A stretch of 64,000 nt of DNA, from contig NZ_BOOH01000001.1 in NCBI RefSeq assembly GCF_016863135.1, forward strand, positions 186,001 through 250,000, written 5' to 3'. The notes under the pieces are model-generated. The model had not been told where the DNA came from. It did not search any database and saw only the letters and a list, made by a program, of their open reading frames with translations. A program made the translations under genes and the position numbers. The stretch is from Planobispora longispora. GTDB lineage: Bacteria; Actinomycetota; Actinomycetes; Streptosporangiales; Streptosporangiaceae. Positions 15,860 through 25,395 of this stretch are shown here, one piece after another (within the stretch, counting starts at the first letter, position 1; each line of letters begins with the position of its first letter).

Positions 15860-16141
15860 CGGATCCGGCGTCAATGTCACGGACACCGGATCGTCGTCAT
15901 TGTCATCGCGATAACGCCATCGCCTCTCCGGCCGTCCCGGGCCGCCTTTCCCCCTGATTTCACAATCCGTCGGACCGGACTTCTCTCCCGATCCTCCGGC
16001 GGCCATTCAGCGGGTGCATCCGCCGGCCGGACGGCAGCGCCCGGGACGCCTGTGACCGGGGACACCCGCGTCACGCAAAGCGACCAGAGGTCCGCTTGAC
16101 GTCATATGAGCCAGGAATCACCCCGATGCCGTCTCCCGTCA

Positions 16142-16155
16142 TGGGAGCGCTCCCA
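16142..16155. promoter_or_regulatory. CebR operator 1
   Basis: TGGGAGCGCTCCCA, identical to the published 14-base palindrome bound by the cellobiose/cellotriose-responsive repressor CebR of Streptomyces. 230 bases before cebE. Confidence 0.9.
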
Positions 16156-16272
16156 ACCATATGTTTGGGGTCTTCGTCCTGGTTAGGCCCTATTCATCCC
16201 GCAGATGTGGCCATGATGTAACGGTTGAGTTTCGGGATATTGACGCCCGCGTGGCCCTTCGTCCACTCTTCG

Positions 16273-16286
16273 TGGGAGCGCTCCCA
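16273..16286. promoter_or_regulatory. CebR operator 2
   Basis: A second perfect TGGGAGCGCTCCCA, 131 bases from the first and 99 bases before the cebE start, downstream of a TTGACG (16240-16245) that may be the -35. Two sites allow looping or cooperative repression. Confidence 0.9.
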
Positions 16287-16384
16287 AACACGCTGACGAA
16301 GCACCCGCCGCGGACGGAGCTGTCGGGGACTGTCTGCGGCGCCACCTCCCATCGATTCGGGCGACCACCTGAGAGGGGTCCGGA

Positions 16385-17725
16385 ATGTTCAACAGCAAGC
16401 GGCAGGGCAAGCTCGCCGCCGTCGCGGTCATGGCGGTCACCGCTTTGACCCTCACCTCCTGCGGCTCGGAGGAGCCCACCAAGCCGAGCGCCGGCGGCGG
16501 CAGCTCCGCCCCGGCCGAACCGGTGACCATCACCGTGCACACCTTCGGCGGCGGCGAGAACTTCGGTTACGACAAGGCCGTCGAGAAGTGGAACGCCGAG
16601 CACCCGAACATCCAGGTCAAGTACCAGAACCTGACCGACCGGTTCGAGGACGTCTACCTGCCCCAGCTGCTGCAGAAGCTGCAGGCCGGCAGCGGCACCG
16701 CCGACATCGTCGGCATCGACGAGGGCGCGATGGGCCTGATGGCCCAGCGTCCGCAGTTCTTCACCGACCTGGGCCAGTACGGCCTGGACAGCCGCAAGGC
16801 CGAGTTCCCCGCGGCCAAGTGGGAGAACGGCATCAACAAGGACGGCAAGCTGTTCGCCCTCGGCACCGACATCGGCGGCATGGCGATGTGCTACCGCAAG
16901 GACCTCTTCGAGAAGGCCGGCCTGCCGGGCGACCGCGAGGAGGTCGGCAAGCTCTGGCCGGACTGGAACGCCTTCATGGAGACCGGCAAGAAGTTCCAGG
17001 CGAAGGTCACCGACGCCAAGTTCCTCGACGGCCCGAACACCCTCTTCAACACGGTCCTGTCGCAGGAGGCGCCGAAGAACGGCAACGTCTCCTACTTCGA
17101 CAAGAGCAACCAGCTGGTCATCGAGAGCAACCCGGCGATCAAGACGTCCTTCGACACGGTCAAGTCCTTCAGCGAGGCGGGCCTGACCGCCAAGCTCGCC
17201 TCCTTCACCCCCGAGTGGAACGCGGCGATCAAGAAGGGCGGCTTCGCCGTCATGGGCTGCCCCGCCTGGATGGTCGGCGTGATCGAGGGTGCGGCCGGCG
17301 AGGAGAACAAGGGCAAGTGGGACGTGGCCGCGGTTCCCGGCGGCGCCGGCAACTGGGGCGGTTCCTACCTGGCGGTGCCCGCGCAGAGCAAGCACCCGAA
17401 GGAGGCCGCCGAGGTCCTGAACTACCTCACCGGCAAGGACGGCCACATCGCGGCCTTCGAGGAGGCCAACGCCTTCCCGAGCTCCCTGACCGCGCAGCAG
17501 GACCCGGCCGTGTCCGGCAAGAAGAACGCCTTCTTCAACGACGCGCCGGTCGGCAAGATCTTCGGTGACTCGACCGCGGGTCTGCTCCCGGTCTTCCTGG
17601 GCGAGAAGCACGCCCAGGTGAAGACCGCGGCGGAGAAGGTCCTGGAGGGCATGGACAAGGGCTCCATCCCCTACGGCGAGGCCTGGACCAAGTTCATCGA
17701 GGCCGGCACCAAGGCAGCGGGCTGA
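16385..17725 (+). CDS. cebE: Cellobiose/cello-oligosaccharide-binding lipoprotein CebE
   Basis: 446 aa, family-1 solute-binding protein. Lipobox LTSC with Cys26, then a Ser/Gly linker (SAGGGSSAPA). Mature part: VHTFGGGENFGYDKAVEKW, LPQLLQKLQAGSG, and the family C-terminus with AGLLPVFLGEKHAQV. Lipid-anchored outside the membrane; it hands cellobiose or cellotriose to CebFG. Identification rests on the CebR boxes and the following cebFG-bglC-cebR order, which matches the Streptomyces locus. The operon has no ATPase; MsiK encoded elsewhere normally serves it. A strong hairpin separates it from cebF. Confidence 0.93.
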   Translation: MFNSKRQGKLAAVAVMAVTALTLTSCGSEEPTKPSAGGGSSAPAEPVTITVHTFGGGENFGYDKAVEKWNAEHPNIQVKYQNLTDRFEDVYLPQLLQKLQAGSGTADIVGIDEGAMGLMAQRPQFFTDLGQYGLDSRKAEFPAAKWENGINKDGKLFALGTDIGGMAMCYRKDLFEKAGLPGDREEVGKLWPDWNAFMETGKKFQAKVTDAKFLDGPNTLFNTVLSQEAPKNGNVSYFDKSNQLVIESNPAIKTSFDTVKSFSEAGLTAKLASFTPEWNAAIKKGGFAVMGCPAWMVGVIEGAAGEENKGKWDVAAVPGGAGNWGGSYLAVPAQSKHPKEAAEVLNYLTGKDGHIAAFEEANAFPSSLTAQQDPAVSGKKNAFFNDAPVGKIFGDSTAGLLPVFLGEKHAQVKTAAEKVLEGMDKGSIPYGEAWTKFIEAGTKAAG

Positions 17726-17737
17726 TCCCCTCTCCCA

Positions 17738-17778
17738 CGACGGGCCCGACGGCGGCCATCCCGCCGCCGGGCCCGTCG
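17738..17778 (+). promoter_or_regulatory. Stem-loop between cebE and cebF
   Basis: CGACGGGCC and CGGCGG on the left pair with CCGCCG and GGCCCGTCG on the right. No U-tract, and the operon plainly continues, so it probably stabilises cebE mRNA or causes partial termination, giving more binding protein than permease. Confidence 0.7.
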
Positions 17779-17804
17779 CCTGCCCTTCGCTGAAAGGCTG
17801 ACCG

Positions 17805-18785
17805 ATGACCCTGAACATCGACACTCCCGCCCCCCCGAAGCGGACCGGCCCCCGCCGGTCGTCGGGGCACCGGGGTTCCGGACGAGGTGGTAACGCGCTC
17901 ACGCGGTTCGACCTGCGGGCGACCCCCTACTTCCTCGTCTCGCCGTACTTCCTGCTCTTCGCCCTCTTCGGCCTCTTCCCCCTCGGCTACACCTTCTGGG
18001 CGTCCCTGCACGACTGGGAGCTCGGCGGGGACAAGTCCTTCCTCGGCATCGACAACTACACCGAGCTGATCGCCGACGACGGCTTCTGGAACGCGGTGGT
18101 CAACACCGTCGGGATCTTCATCATCTCCACGATCCCGCAGCTCGTCCTGGCGCTGATGCTCGCCAACGCCCTCAACAAGCGCATCCGGGGCCGGCTCTTC
18201 TTCCGCCTCGGAGTCCTGCTGCCGCTGGTGACCTCGGTCGTCGCGGTGGCGGTGGTCTTCACCCAGCTCTACGGCCGCGACTACGGCATGGTCAACTGGT
18301 TCCTCGGATTCTTCGGCGTCGAGCCCATCGAGTGGCAGAACCAGAGCTGGACGGCGTGGATCGCCATCTCCACGATGATCGACTGGCGGTGGACCGGCTA
18401 CAACGCGATCATCCTGCTGGCCGCCATGCAGACGATCCCCAAGGACCTCTACGAGGCCGCGTCCCTCGACGGCGCCTCGCCCCGGCGTCAGTTCTGGCAG
18501 ATCACCGTCCCGATGCTCCGCCCGACGCTCATCTTCGTCGTCTTCGTCTCCACCATCGGCGGCCTGACCCTGTTCGCCGAGCCGGTCATGTTCGAGGGCA
18601 ACCCGACGATGGCGGGTGGCGCCACCGGCCAGTACCAGACGGTGGCCATGTTCATCGTCAAGGAGGCGTTCCGCGACTTCGACATGGGCTACGCCTCGGC
18701 GGCCGCCTGGATGCTGTTCGCGCTGATCCTCGTGGGCATCCTGATCAACTACTCCTTCACCCGCCGGATCGGGGGCAAAAAGTGA
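17805..18785 (+). CDS. cebF: Cello-oligosaccharide ABC permease CebF
   Basis: 326 aa, MalF-type inner subunit without the large MalF P2 insert. A basic cytoplasmic N-tail (~40 residues) precedes six predicted transmembrane segments; the first is FLVSPYFLLFALFGLFPLGY. The ATPase-contacting EAA loop reads EAASLDGASPRRQFWQITVP (about residues 207-226). ATG with GAAAGG upstream. Its stop overlaps the cebG start (GTGA). Imports cellobiose with CebE and CebG, energised by a shared ATPase not present here. Confidence 0.93.
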   Translation: MTLNIDTPAPPKRTGPRRSSGHRGSGRGGNALTRFDLRATPYFLVSPYFLLFALFGLFPLGYTFWASLHDWELGGDKSFLGIDNYTELIADDGFWNAVVNTVGIFIISTIPQLVLALMLANALNKRIRGRLFFRLGVLLPLVTSVVAVAVVFTQLYGRDYGMVNWFLGFFGVEPIEWQNQSWTAWIAISTMIDWRWTGYNAIILLAAMQTIPKDLYEAASLDGASPRRQFWQITVPMLRPTLIFVVFVSTIGGLTLFAEPVMFEGNPTMAGGATGQYQTVAMFIVKEAFRDFDMGYASAAAWMLFALILVGILINYSFTRRIGGKK

Positions 18786-19659
18786 CGGCCATCCAGACCC
18801 GGCGGCGCCCGGCGGGCTCCGCCTCCGCGGCGAACCGCATCTGGGACGCGGGTCCGCTGACGAAGGTGGTCCTCGCCTTCGCCCTCGTGCTGTCGGCGTT
18901 CCCGATCTACTACATGTTCATCATGGCCACGCGGAGCAAGGACGAGGCGCTGGACACCCCGCCTCCGCTGCTCCCCGGCGGCCGTCTCGGCGAGAACATC
19001 CAGCAGCTGCTCGACAACGAGAACGCCTACTTCGCCACCGGCCTGATCAACTCGGCCATCATCGCGACCACGGTGACCTTCTCCGTCGTGGTCATCTCCA
19101 CGCTGGCGGGCTTCGCCTTCGCCAAGCTGAAGTTCAAGGGCAGCAAGATCCTGCTGGGCTCGATCCTGCTGACCATGATGGTCCCGCTGCAGCAGATGGG
19201 CATCGTCCCGCTGTACGAGATGATGGTGAACCTCGGCTGGACCGGTCAGATCCAGGCCGTGATCCTGCCCTTCCTGGTCAACGGGTTCGGGGTCTTCATG
19301 ATGACCCAGTACACCACCCAGGCGGTGCCCGACGAGCTCGTCGAGGCGGCCCGCGTCGACGGCGCCTCGACCATGCGCATCTACACCAACGTCATCCTGC
19401 CCGCGGTACGGCCCGGCATGGCGGTTCTGGCGCTGCTCACCTTCATGCAGAACTGGAACGAGTTCATGTGGCCGTCGATCGTGCTGAACCCGGACAACCC
19501 GGTGGTCCAGACCTCGATCGCGGCGCTCAACCAGGCCCAGGGCACGGACTACGCCATGCTCTTCACCGGCACGGCCGTCTCCGTCCTCCCGCTCATCATC
19601 GTTTTCGTCGCGTTCGGCCGGCAGATCGTCGGCGGACTCATGGAAGGTGCGGTCAAGGC

Positions 19660-19663
<4 letters not shown>
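18782..19663 (+). CDS. cebG: Cello-oligosaccharide ABC permease CebG
   Basis: 293 aa, MalG-type permease starting at the GTG that overlaps the cebF stop. Membrane segments begin at FALVLSAFPIYYMFIMATRS; the EAA loop is EAARVDGASTMRIYTNVILP, and the C-terminus carries the GLMEGAVKA tail typical of MalG-like subunits. Partner of CebF. Translation is coupled again to bglC through a GTGA overlap. Confidence 0.93.
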
Positions 19664-21084
<1,421 letters not shown>

Positions 21085-21119
21085 GTCGCTACCGAATATT
21101 CACTTTCATGGGGGCGAAC

Positions 21120-22127
21120 ATGAACGGCGGCCGTCGTCCGACGCTCGAGGCGGTCGCCGCCCTGGCCGGTGTCGGCAGGGGAACGGTTTCGCGAGTCATC
21201 AACGGCTCGCCGAAAGTGAGCGAGAAAGCCCGTGAGGCGGTCCACCGGGCGATCGACGAGCTGGGCTACGTGCCCAACCGGGCCGCCCGCGCGCTGGTCA
21301 CCCGGCGCACCGACACCGTCGCGCTGGTGGTCTCGGAGTCGGAGCTGCGGGTCTTCGACGAGCCGTACTTCGCCGGGACCATCCGCGGCATCGGCTCGGC
21401 CCTGTCCGAGACCGGTCTCCAGCTCATCCTGGCCATGGCCCAGTCCCAGCAGGAGCACGAGCGGCTGGAGCTCTACCTGACCGGGCAGCACGTCGACGGC
21501 GTGCTGCTGATCTCGCTGCACGGGGCCGACCCGCTGCCCGGGCGGCTGGAGGCGATGGGCGTGCCGACCGTCATCGGCGGCCGCCCGATCGGCCTGGACC
21601 CCTACAGCTACGTCGACGTCGACAACCGGGCCGGCGCCCGGCAGGCGGTGAAGTACCTGCTGGGCAAGGGCCGCCGGCGGATCGCCGCCATCGCGGGCCC
21701 GCAGGACATGGGGGTGGGCGTCGACCGTCTGGCGGGCTACCGCGACGCGCTGCTCGCCACCGGGGTGCCGGAGATCGTCGCCTACGGCGACTTCAGCGAG
21801 GAGAGCGGCATGGCCGCCATGCGCGCGCTCCTGGCCGACCACCCCGGACTGGACGCGGTCTTCACCGCCTCCGATCCGATGGCGCTGGGCGCGATGCGGG
21901 TGCTGCGCGAGGAGGGCAAGGACATCCCCGGGGACGTCGCGGTGATCGGCTTCGACGACTCCCCCGCCGCCGCGCACTCCGTCCCCGCCCTCACCAGCGT
22001 GCACCAGCCCACCGAGGCCATGGGCCGCCAGATGGCCCACCTGCTCGTCTCCCGGATCAACGGCGAGCACCTGGAGCAGCCCGTGGTGATCCTGGACACC
22101 CACCTGGTCGAGCGGGAGTCCGCGTGA
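21120..22127 (+). CDS. cebR: LacI-family cellobiose repressor CebR
   Basis: 335 aa. I chose the second of two in-frame ATGs because GGGGG precedes it and the HTH follows closely; the ATG at 21108 lacks a ribosome site. HTH: LEAVAALAGVGRGTVSRVINGSPKVS in the first ~35 residues, then hinge and periplasmic-binding-like ligand domain (VALVVSESELRVFDEPYF, then FTASDPMALGAMRVL and VIGFDDSPAAAHS). In Streptomyces CebR releases its 14-base palindromes on binding cello-oligosaccharides. Two perfect sites before cebE and one variant before its own gene are present here. Confidence 0.93.
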   Translation: MNGGRRPTLEAVAALAGVGRGTVSRVINGSPKVSEKAREAVHRAIDELGYVPNRAARALVTRRTDTVALVVSESELRVFDEPYFAGTIRGIGSALSETGLQLILAMAQSQQEHERLELYLTGQHVDGVLLISLHGADPLPGRLEAMGVPTVIGGRPIGLDPYSYVDVDNRAGARQAVKYLLGKGRRRIAAIAGPQDMGVGVDRLAGYRDALLATGVPEIVAYGDFSEESGMAAMRALLADHPGLDAVFTASDPMALGAMRVLREEGKDIPGDVAVIGFDDSPAAAHSVPALTSVHQPTEAMGRQMAHLLVSRINGEHLEQPVVILDTHLVERESA

Positions 22128-22196
22128 TCGTGACCCCGGCGGTCCCGCCGCGCCTCTGACGTCCTCCCCTCCCCCCTCCCCCCGGAAAGGACCCCC

Positions 22197-23093
22197 GTGT
22201 CCCGGCAGTTCACCCTCCGCAGCGGCCTCCTCCACGCCGAGATCACCCAGCGGGCCGCGGCCCTGCGCGTGCTCCGTCACGACGGGCGCGACCTGGTCGC
22301 GAGCTGGCCGGCCGACGGGCCGATCCCCTGCTACAGCGGCACCCTGCTGGCCCCGTGGCCCAACCGGGTCGGCGGCGCCCGCTACCGCTTCGGCGGCGAG
22401 TCCTTCGACCTGCCGGTGAACGAGGAGGACCTGGGCAACGCCCTGCACGGGCTGGTGGCCGACGTCGCGTGGGAGGCGGTGGAGTGGCCGGCCGCCGACG
22501 ACGAGCACGGTCTCGTACGGCTGGCGCACACGATCGCCCCCACCCCCGGCTACCCGTTCACGCTGGCCCTGCAGGCGACCTACTCCCTCACCCCCGAGGG
22601 GCTGACCACCACGCTGACGGCCGAGAACATCGGGACCGCGGCGGCGCCGTACGGCTGCGGCCCGCACCCCTGGCTGCTGGCCGGCGGCGCGGTCGAGGAC
22701 TACGAGCTCCACCTGCCCGCGGGCCGCGTGCTGCTCGTGGACGACCGGCTGCTGCCCCGTTCCCTGGAGGACGTCTCCGCCACGCCGTACGACTTCGGCG
22801 TCCCGCGCGTGATCGGCGGCGTCCCGGTGGACCACGCCTTCACCGGGCTGGTCCCGGACGCCGACGGGCTGGTCCGGGTCCGCGTGCGCGGGCCGGAGGG
22901 CGGCGTCGAGATCCGCTGGGAGGCCGCGGCGATGCCGTGGGCGCAGGTGTGCACCGGGACCGGGCTCGGCTACGCCGGGCTGGCCGTGGAGCCGATGACC
23001 TGCCCGCCGGACGCCTTCAACTCCGGCACCGACCTGATCGTGCTCCAGCCCGGCGAGAAGACGGAGCACTCCTGGACGATCTCCCCTCTCTGA
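22197..23093 (+). CDS. Aldose 1-epimerase (mutarotase family)
   Basis: 298 aa, GTG start with GGAAAGGA 5 bases upstream. Interconverts alpha- and beta-anomers of aldoses. Family signs: APWPNRVGGARYRF, the ALHGLV histidine, GCGPHPWL with the second His, and AVEPMTCPPDAFN with the catalytic Glu near residue 266. Cytosolic. It follows cebR by 69 bases in the same direction and could equilibrate beta-glucose released by BglC before phosphorylation; whether it is cotranscribed is not shown. Confidence 0.9.
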   Translation: MSRQFTLRSGLLHAEITQRAAALRVLRHDGRDLVASWPADGPIPCYSGTLLAPWPNRVGGARYRFGGESFDLPVNEEDLGNALHGLVADVAWEAVEWPAADDEHGLVRLAHTIAPTPGYPFTLALQATYSLTPEGLTTTLTAENIGTAAAPYGCGPHPWLLAGGAVEDYELHLPAGRVLLVDDRLLPRSLEDVSATPYDFGVPRVIGGVPVDHAFTGLVPDADGLVRVRVRGPEGGVEIRWEAAAMPWAQVCTGTGLGYAGLAVEPMTCPPDAFNSGTDLIVLQPGEKTEHSWTISPL

Positions 23094-23171
23094 GGTCACC
23101 GGCGGCTCCGGGACCCTCCGGGGCCGCTCTCCCGCCCCTCCCCAGCCCGACCACCGCCCCGAGGTGAGGCG

Positions 23172-24146
23172 ATGCACAGCCAGACCAAGCGACGGCTCTC
23201 CCCGGCCGAGCTCGACGCCCTGCTCCGGCGGGCCCTGGGCGCCGGGGTCGTCTCCTCCGCCGAGCTGAGCGACGGCTTCGCCAACGCGGTCTGGCGGCTG
23301 GCCCTGGACGACGGCCGCGAGGTGGTGCTCAAACTGTCTCCCCCGCCCGAGCTGGAGCAGCTGCGGTACGAACGGAACCTGCTGCGCGCCGAGGCCATGG
23401 TCTACCGCACGGCCGCGCTGCCCGGGCCCGAGCTGCTGCACGCCGGGTTCGACGATCCGGTGCTCGGCGGCGACTACCTGGTGCTGTCCGTGCTGGACGG
23501 GGTGGCGTGGAACCGCGCCCCCGAGGCGCCCTCCGAGGTCCTCCGGCGCGAGCTCGGCGGCCATCTGGCCCGGCTGCACGAGGTCACCGGCGAGGTGTAC
23601 GGCTACCCGCACGCCGGGCTGACCGGGCCGAGCTGGCGCTCCGCGTTCCAGACCATGATCGGCGCGGTCCTGGACGACGCCCTGCGCTACTCCATCTCCC
23701 TGCCGGTCTCCCCCGCCTCCGTCGCCGCGGCCGTCGAGTCCGCGGCCTGGGCCCTGGACGAGGTGACCACCCCCTCGCTGGTCCACTTCGACGTCTGGCC
23801 GGGCAACGTCTTCCTCACCCCCGAATCGCTGAACGGCGGCCCGCCCCGGATCCAGGCGATCATCGATCACGAGCGCGCGTTCTGGGGCGACCCGCTGGCC
23901 GACTTCGTCACTCCGACGATCTTCGAAACGCTGGAGGAGGGCGACGCGATCGTGGCCGGTTACCGAGAGGCGGGCGGGACCGTGCCGTTCGACGACGGCG
24001 CTCGCGTCCGGATCGCCCTCTACCGGAGCTATCTGTCCCTGATCCTTCTCGTGGAGAACGGCCCGCGGCAGTATCCGGAGGAGGACTACGCCCCGATCCG
24101 CGACCTCAGCGTCGCCGCCCTCGTCCGGGACCTCGGCTCCCTCTGA
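23172..24146 (+). CDS. Aminoglycoside-phosphotransferase-like (APH/choline kinase fold) protein
   Basis: 324 aa, ATG after GAGGTGAGGCG. Kinase-like fold: Lys of VVLKLS in the N-lobe, Brenner motif HFDVWPGNVF (His, Asp, Asn) and the metal-binding Asp of IIDHERAFWGDP. The family phosphorylates antibiotics, sugars, choline or unknown small molecules. Its position after a mutarotase suggests a sugar or housekeeping substrate rather than drug resistance, but that is a guess. No membrane segment. Confidence 0.85.
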   Translation: MHSQTKRRLSPAELDALLRRALGAGVVSSAELSDGFANAVWRLALDDGREVVLKLSPPPELEQLRYERNLLRAEAMVYRTAALPGPELLHAGFDDPVLGGDYLVLSVLDGVAWNRAPEAPSEVLRRELGGHLARLHEVTGEVYGYPHAGLTGPSWRSAFQTMIGAVLDDALRYSISLPVSPASVAAAVESAAWALDEVTTPSLVHFDVWPGNVFLTPESLNGGPPRIQAIIDHERAFWGDPLADFVTPTIFETLEEGDAIVAGYREAGGTVPFDDGARVRIALYRSYLSLILLVENGPRQYPEEDYAPIRDLSVAALVRDLGSL

Positions 24147-24203
24147 TCCGGCCCCATCCGGCCCCGTCCGGCTCCGATCCGGTTCTGATCCGGTTCTGAT
24201 CCG
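24144..24203. repeat. 10-11-base tandem repeats around the APH-like stop codon
   Basis: Six degenerate units built on (G)ATCCGG or GTCCGG followed by CCCC, CTCC or TTCT; GATCCGGTTCT occurs twice in a row. The array begins at the stop codon. Confidence 0.85.
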
Positions 24204-24281
24204 GACGGCGGGCCCGGCGGCGGCCTCCCCGCGTCGCCTTCCCCGCGGACGGGCACGCGGTCGGACGCACGACGGGCACGC

Positions 24282-24317
24282 GACGGGCCGCGCTCCCCTG
24301 GCGGAGCGCGGCCCGTC
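24282..24317. terminator. Bidirectional terminator hairpin
   Basis: Perfect 15-base stem (GACGGGCCGCGCTCC with 24303-24317) and 6-base loop between convergent genes. Confidence 0.8.
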
Positions 24318-24331
24318 CTGCGATGTCCGGT

Positions 24332-24628
24332 CTACATCCGCGCGTGCGAGGGCATCCGGCCCTCGGCGTAGGTGCTGTCGAACATCTCGCGTTCCGTCAA
24401 CCGGGTGTTGTCGCTGTGGGTCTCCTCGATGCGCAGCGCCAGGCCCATGGCGAAGAAGGTCGGAGCCCACTCGCCGATGAAGATGCCCCAGCGGTCCGCC
24501 CGGGCGAGGCTGGCGTTCTCTACGTTCTTGGAGGTCAGCCATGAGGCGAACGACAGGCCGATCGACGCGATCCCGGCGGTGTACATCATGCCGGACTTCA
24601 CGCCCATCCGGTGAAGCATGTTGATCAT
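24332..24628 (-). CDS. Small two-segment membrane protein, unknown function
   Basis: 98 aa. GGGGGGATGAG precedes the ATG. Two hydrophobic stretches, MMYTAGIASIGLSFASWLTS (about 14-33) and WGIFIGEWAPTFFAMGLAL (about 47-65), predict two transmembrane helices; the tail is charged (RIEETHSDNTRLTEREMF). Codon use is like its neighbours and a terminator lies just beyond, so I consider it real. I do not recognise a named family; similar small membrane proteins of unknown role are common in actinomycetes. Confidence 0.72.
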   Translation of the reverse strand: MINMLHRMGVKSGMMYTAGIASIGLSFASWLTSKNVENASLARADRWGIFIGEWAPTFFAMGLALRIEETHSDNTRLTEREMFDSTYAEGRMPSHARM

Positions 24629-24712
24629 TTCTCATCCCCCCGATGGTGGTTCGTCCCTATCGCTACCCCTCACTATCCATACGTAACCGACAATGTGCAC
24701 TCTGTGATGTGA

Positions 24713-25219
24713 TCAGCTGTCCCGGGAGAGACGGAACATCTCCGACTCCAGCCCGAAGAAGCGGCGGGTCCGCCCGAGGGGCGTCATGCCGAGCCTGCGG
24801 CAGACCGCCGCGGACGCCTCGTTGCCCGGCATCACGAGCGCGTGGACCTCTTCCAGCCCGGAGGCGAAACCGCGCTCCACCGCCCCGCGGGCCGCCTCGG
24901 TGGCGTACCCGTGCCCCCAGGAGTCGGGATGCAGGTGCCAGCCCACCTCGACCTCCCCGTCGCCGCCGGGGATCGGGCGGAACAGCACGCTCCCGGCCAC
25001 GAGACCGCTCCGCCGGACCTGCACGGCCCACGAGCCGTAGCGCCGGTCCTTCTCGTGGAAGGCGCGCCAGCCCTCCACCGCCCCGGCCGCGTCGAACTCG
25101 AAGGGCGGCAGCCAGCGCGTCACCTCCTCGCGCGTGTAGATGTCGGTCATGCGGTCGAGGTCGGCCGGGTCCGCGGTCCACTCGCGGACGATCAGGCGCT
25201 CCGTCTCGTAAACAGTCAT
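24713..25219 (-). CDS. GNAT-family N-acetyltransferase (RimJ/RimL type)
   Basis: 168 aa from the ATG at 25219; another in-frame ATG lies 12 bases earlier. The pattern ETERLIVREWTADPADL at the start, VEVGWHLHPDSWGHGYATEAARG (the acetyl-CoA loop, Gln/Arg-x-x-Gly-x-Gly replaced by WGHGYA) and PGNEASAAVCRRLGM near the C-terminus are typical of ribosomal-protein-acetyltransferase-like GNATs. Acceptor unknown. Single gene; the next gene is divergent. Confidence 0.88.
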   Translation of the reverse strand: MTVYETERLIVREWTADPADLDRMTDIYTREEVTRWLPPFEFDAAGAVEGWRAFHEKDRRYGSWAVQVRRSGLVAGSVLFRPIPGGDGEVEVGWHLHPDSWGHGYATEAARGAVERGFASGLEEVHALVMPGNEASAAVCRRLGMTPLGRTRRFFGLESEMFRLSRDS

Positions 25220-25370
25220 GGCGGCCACCATGCCGCACCCCGGCCGGCGGCACGTCATCCGCCAGGCGGATCTCCCGGCGGAGGGGATCGCACGCCGTCC
25301 CGCCGGGGGATCGCGCATTTCTCCGGCGGAAGGGGCCGGGCGGCCGTTCCCTTCGGGGAGGCTCCGTGCA

Positions 25371-25395
25371 ATAATTTCATTAGGTGATGAATTAT
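25371..25395. promoter_or_regulatory. AT-rich inverted repeat at the start of the FAD monooxygenase gene
   Basis: ATAATTTCAT and ATGAATTAT flank TAGGTG; one unpaired base. It runs into the ATG itself and is strikingly AT-rich for this DNA. It would suit a MarR-type or similar repressor, but no such gene is adjacent. Confidence 0.5.

Larger units (their letters stand above)
15593..16384. other. Gene-poor stretch before cebE
   Basis: No frame here has the codon pattern or motifs of a gene. It contains a 20-base tandem duplication, two CebR boxes and TTGACG hexamers at 16096 and 16240; the second stands about 18 bases before weak -10-like bases and overlaps the promoter-proximal CebR box region, so it is a candidate cebE promoter. 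Confidence 0.6.

Noticed and set aside
23172-24146. Antibiotic resistance kinase
   Set aside because: APH fold is clear but the group is broad and the context is sugar metabolism; nothing supports a drug substrate.
24144-24203. CRISPR-like or attachment-site repeats
   Set aside because: Short 10-11-base slippage-type repeats without spacers, integrase or tRNA nearby.
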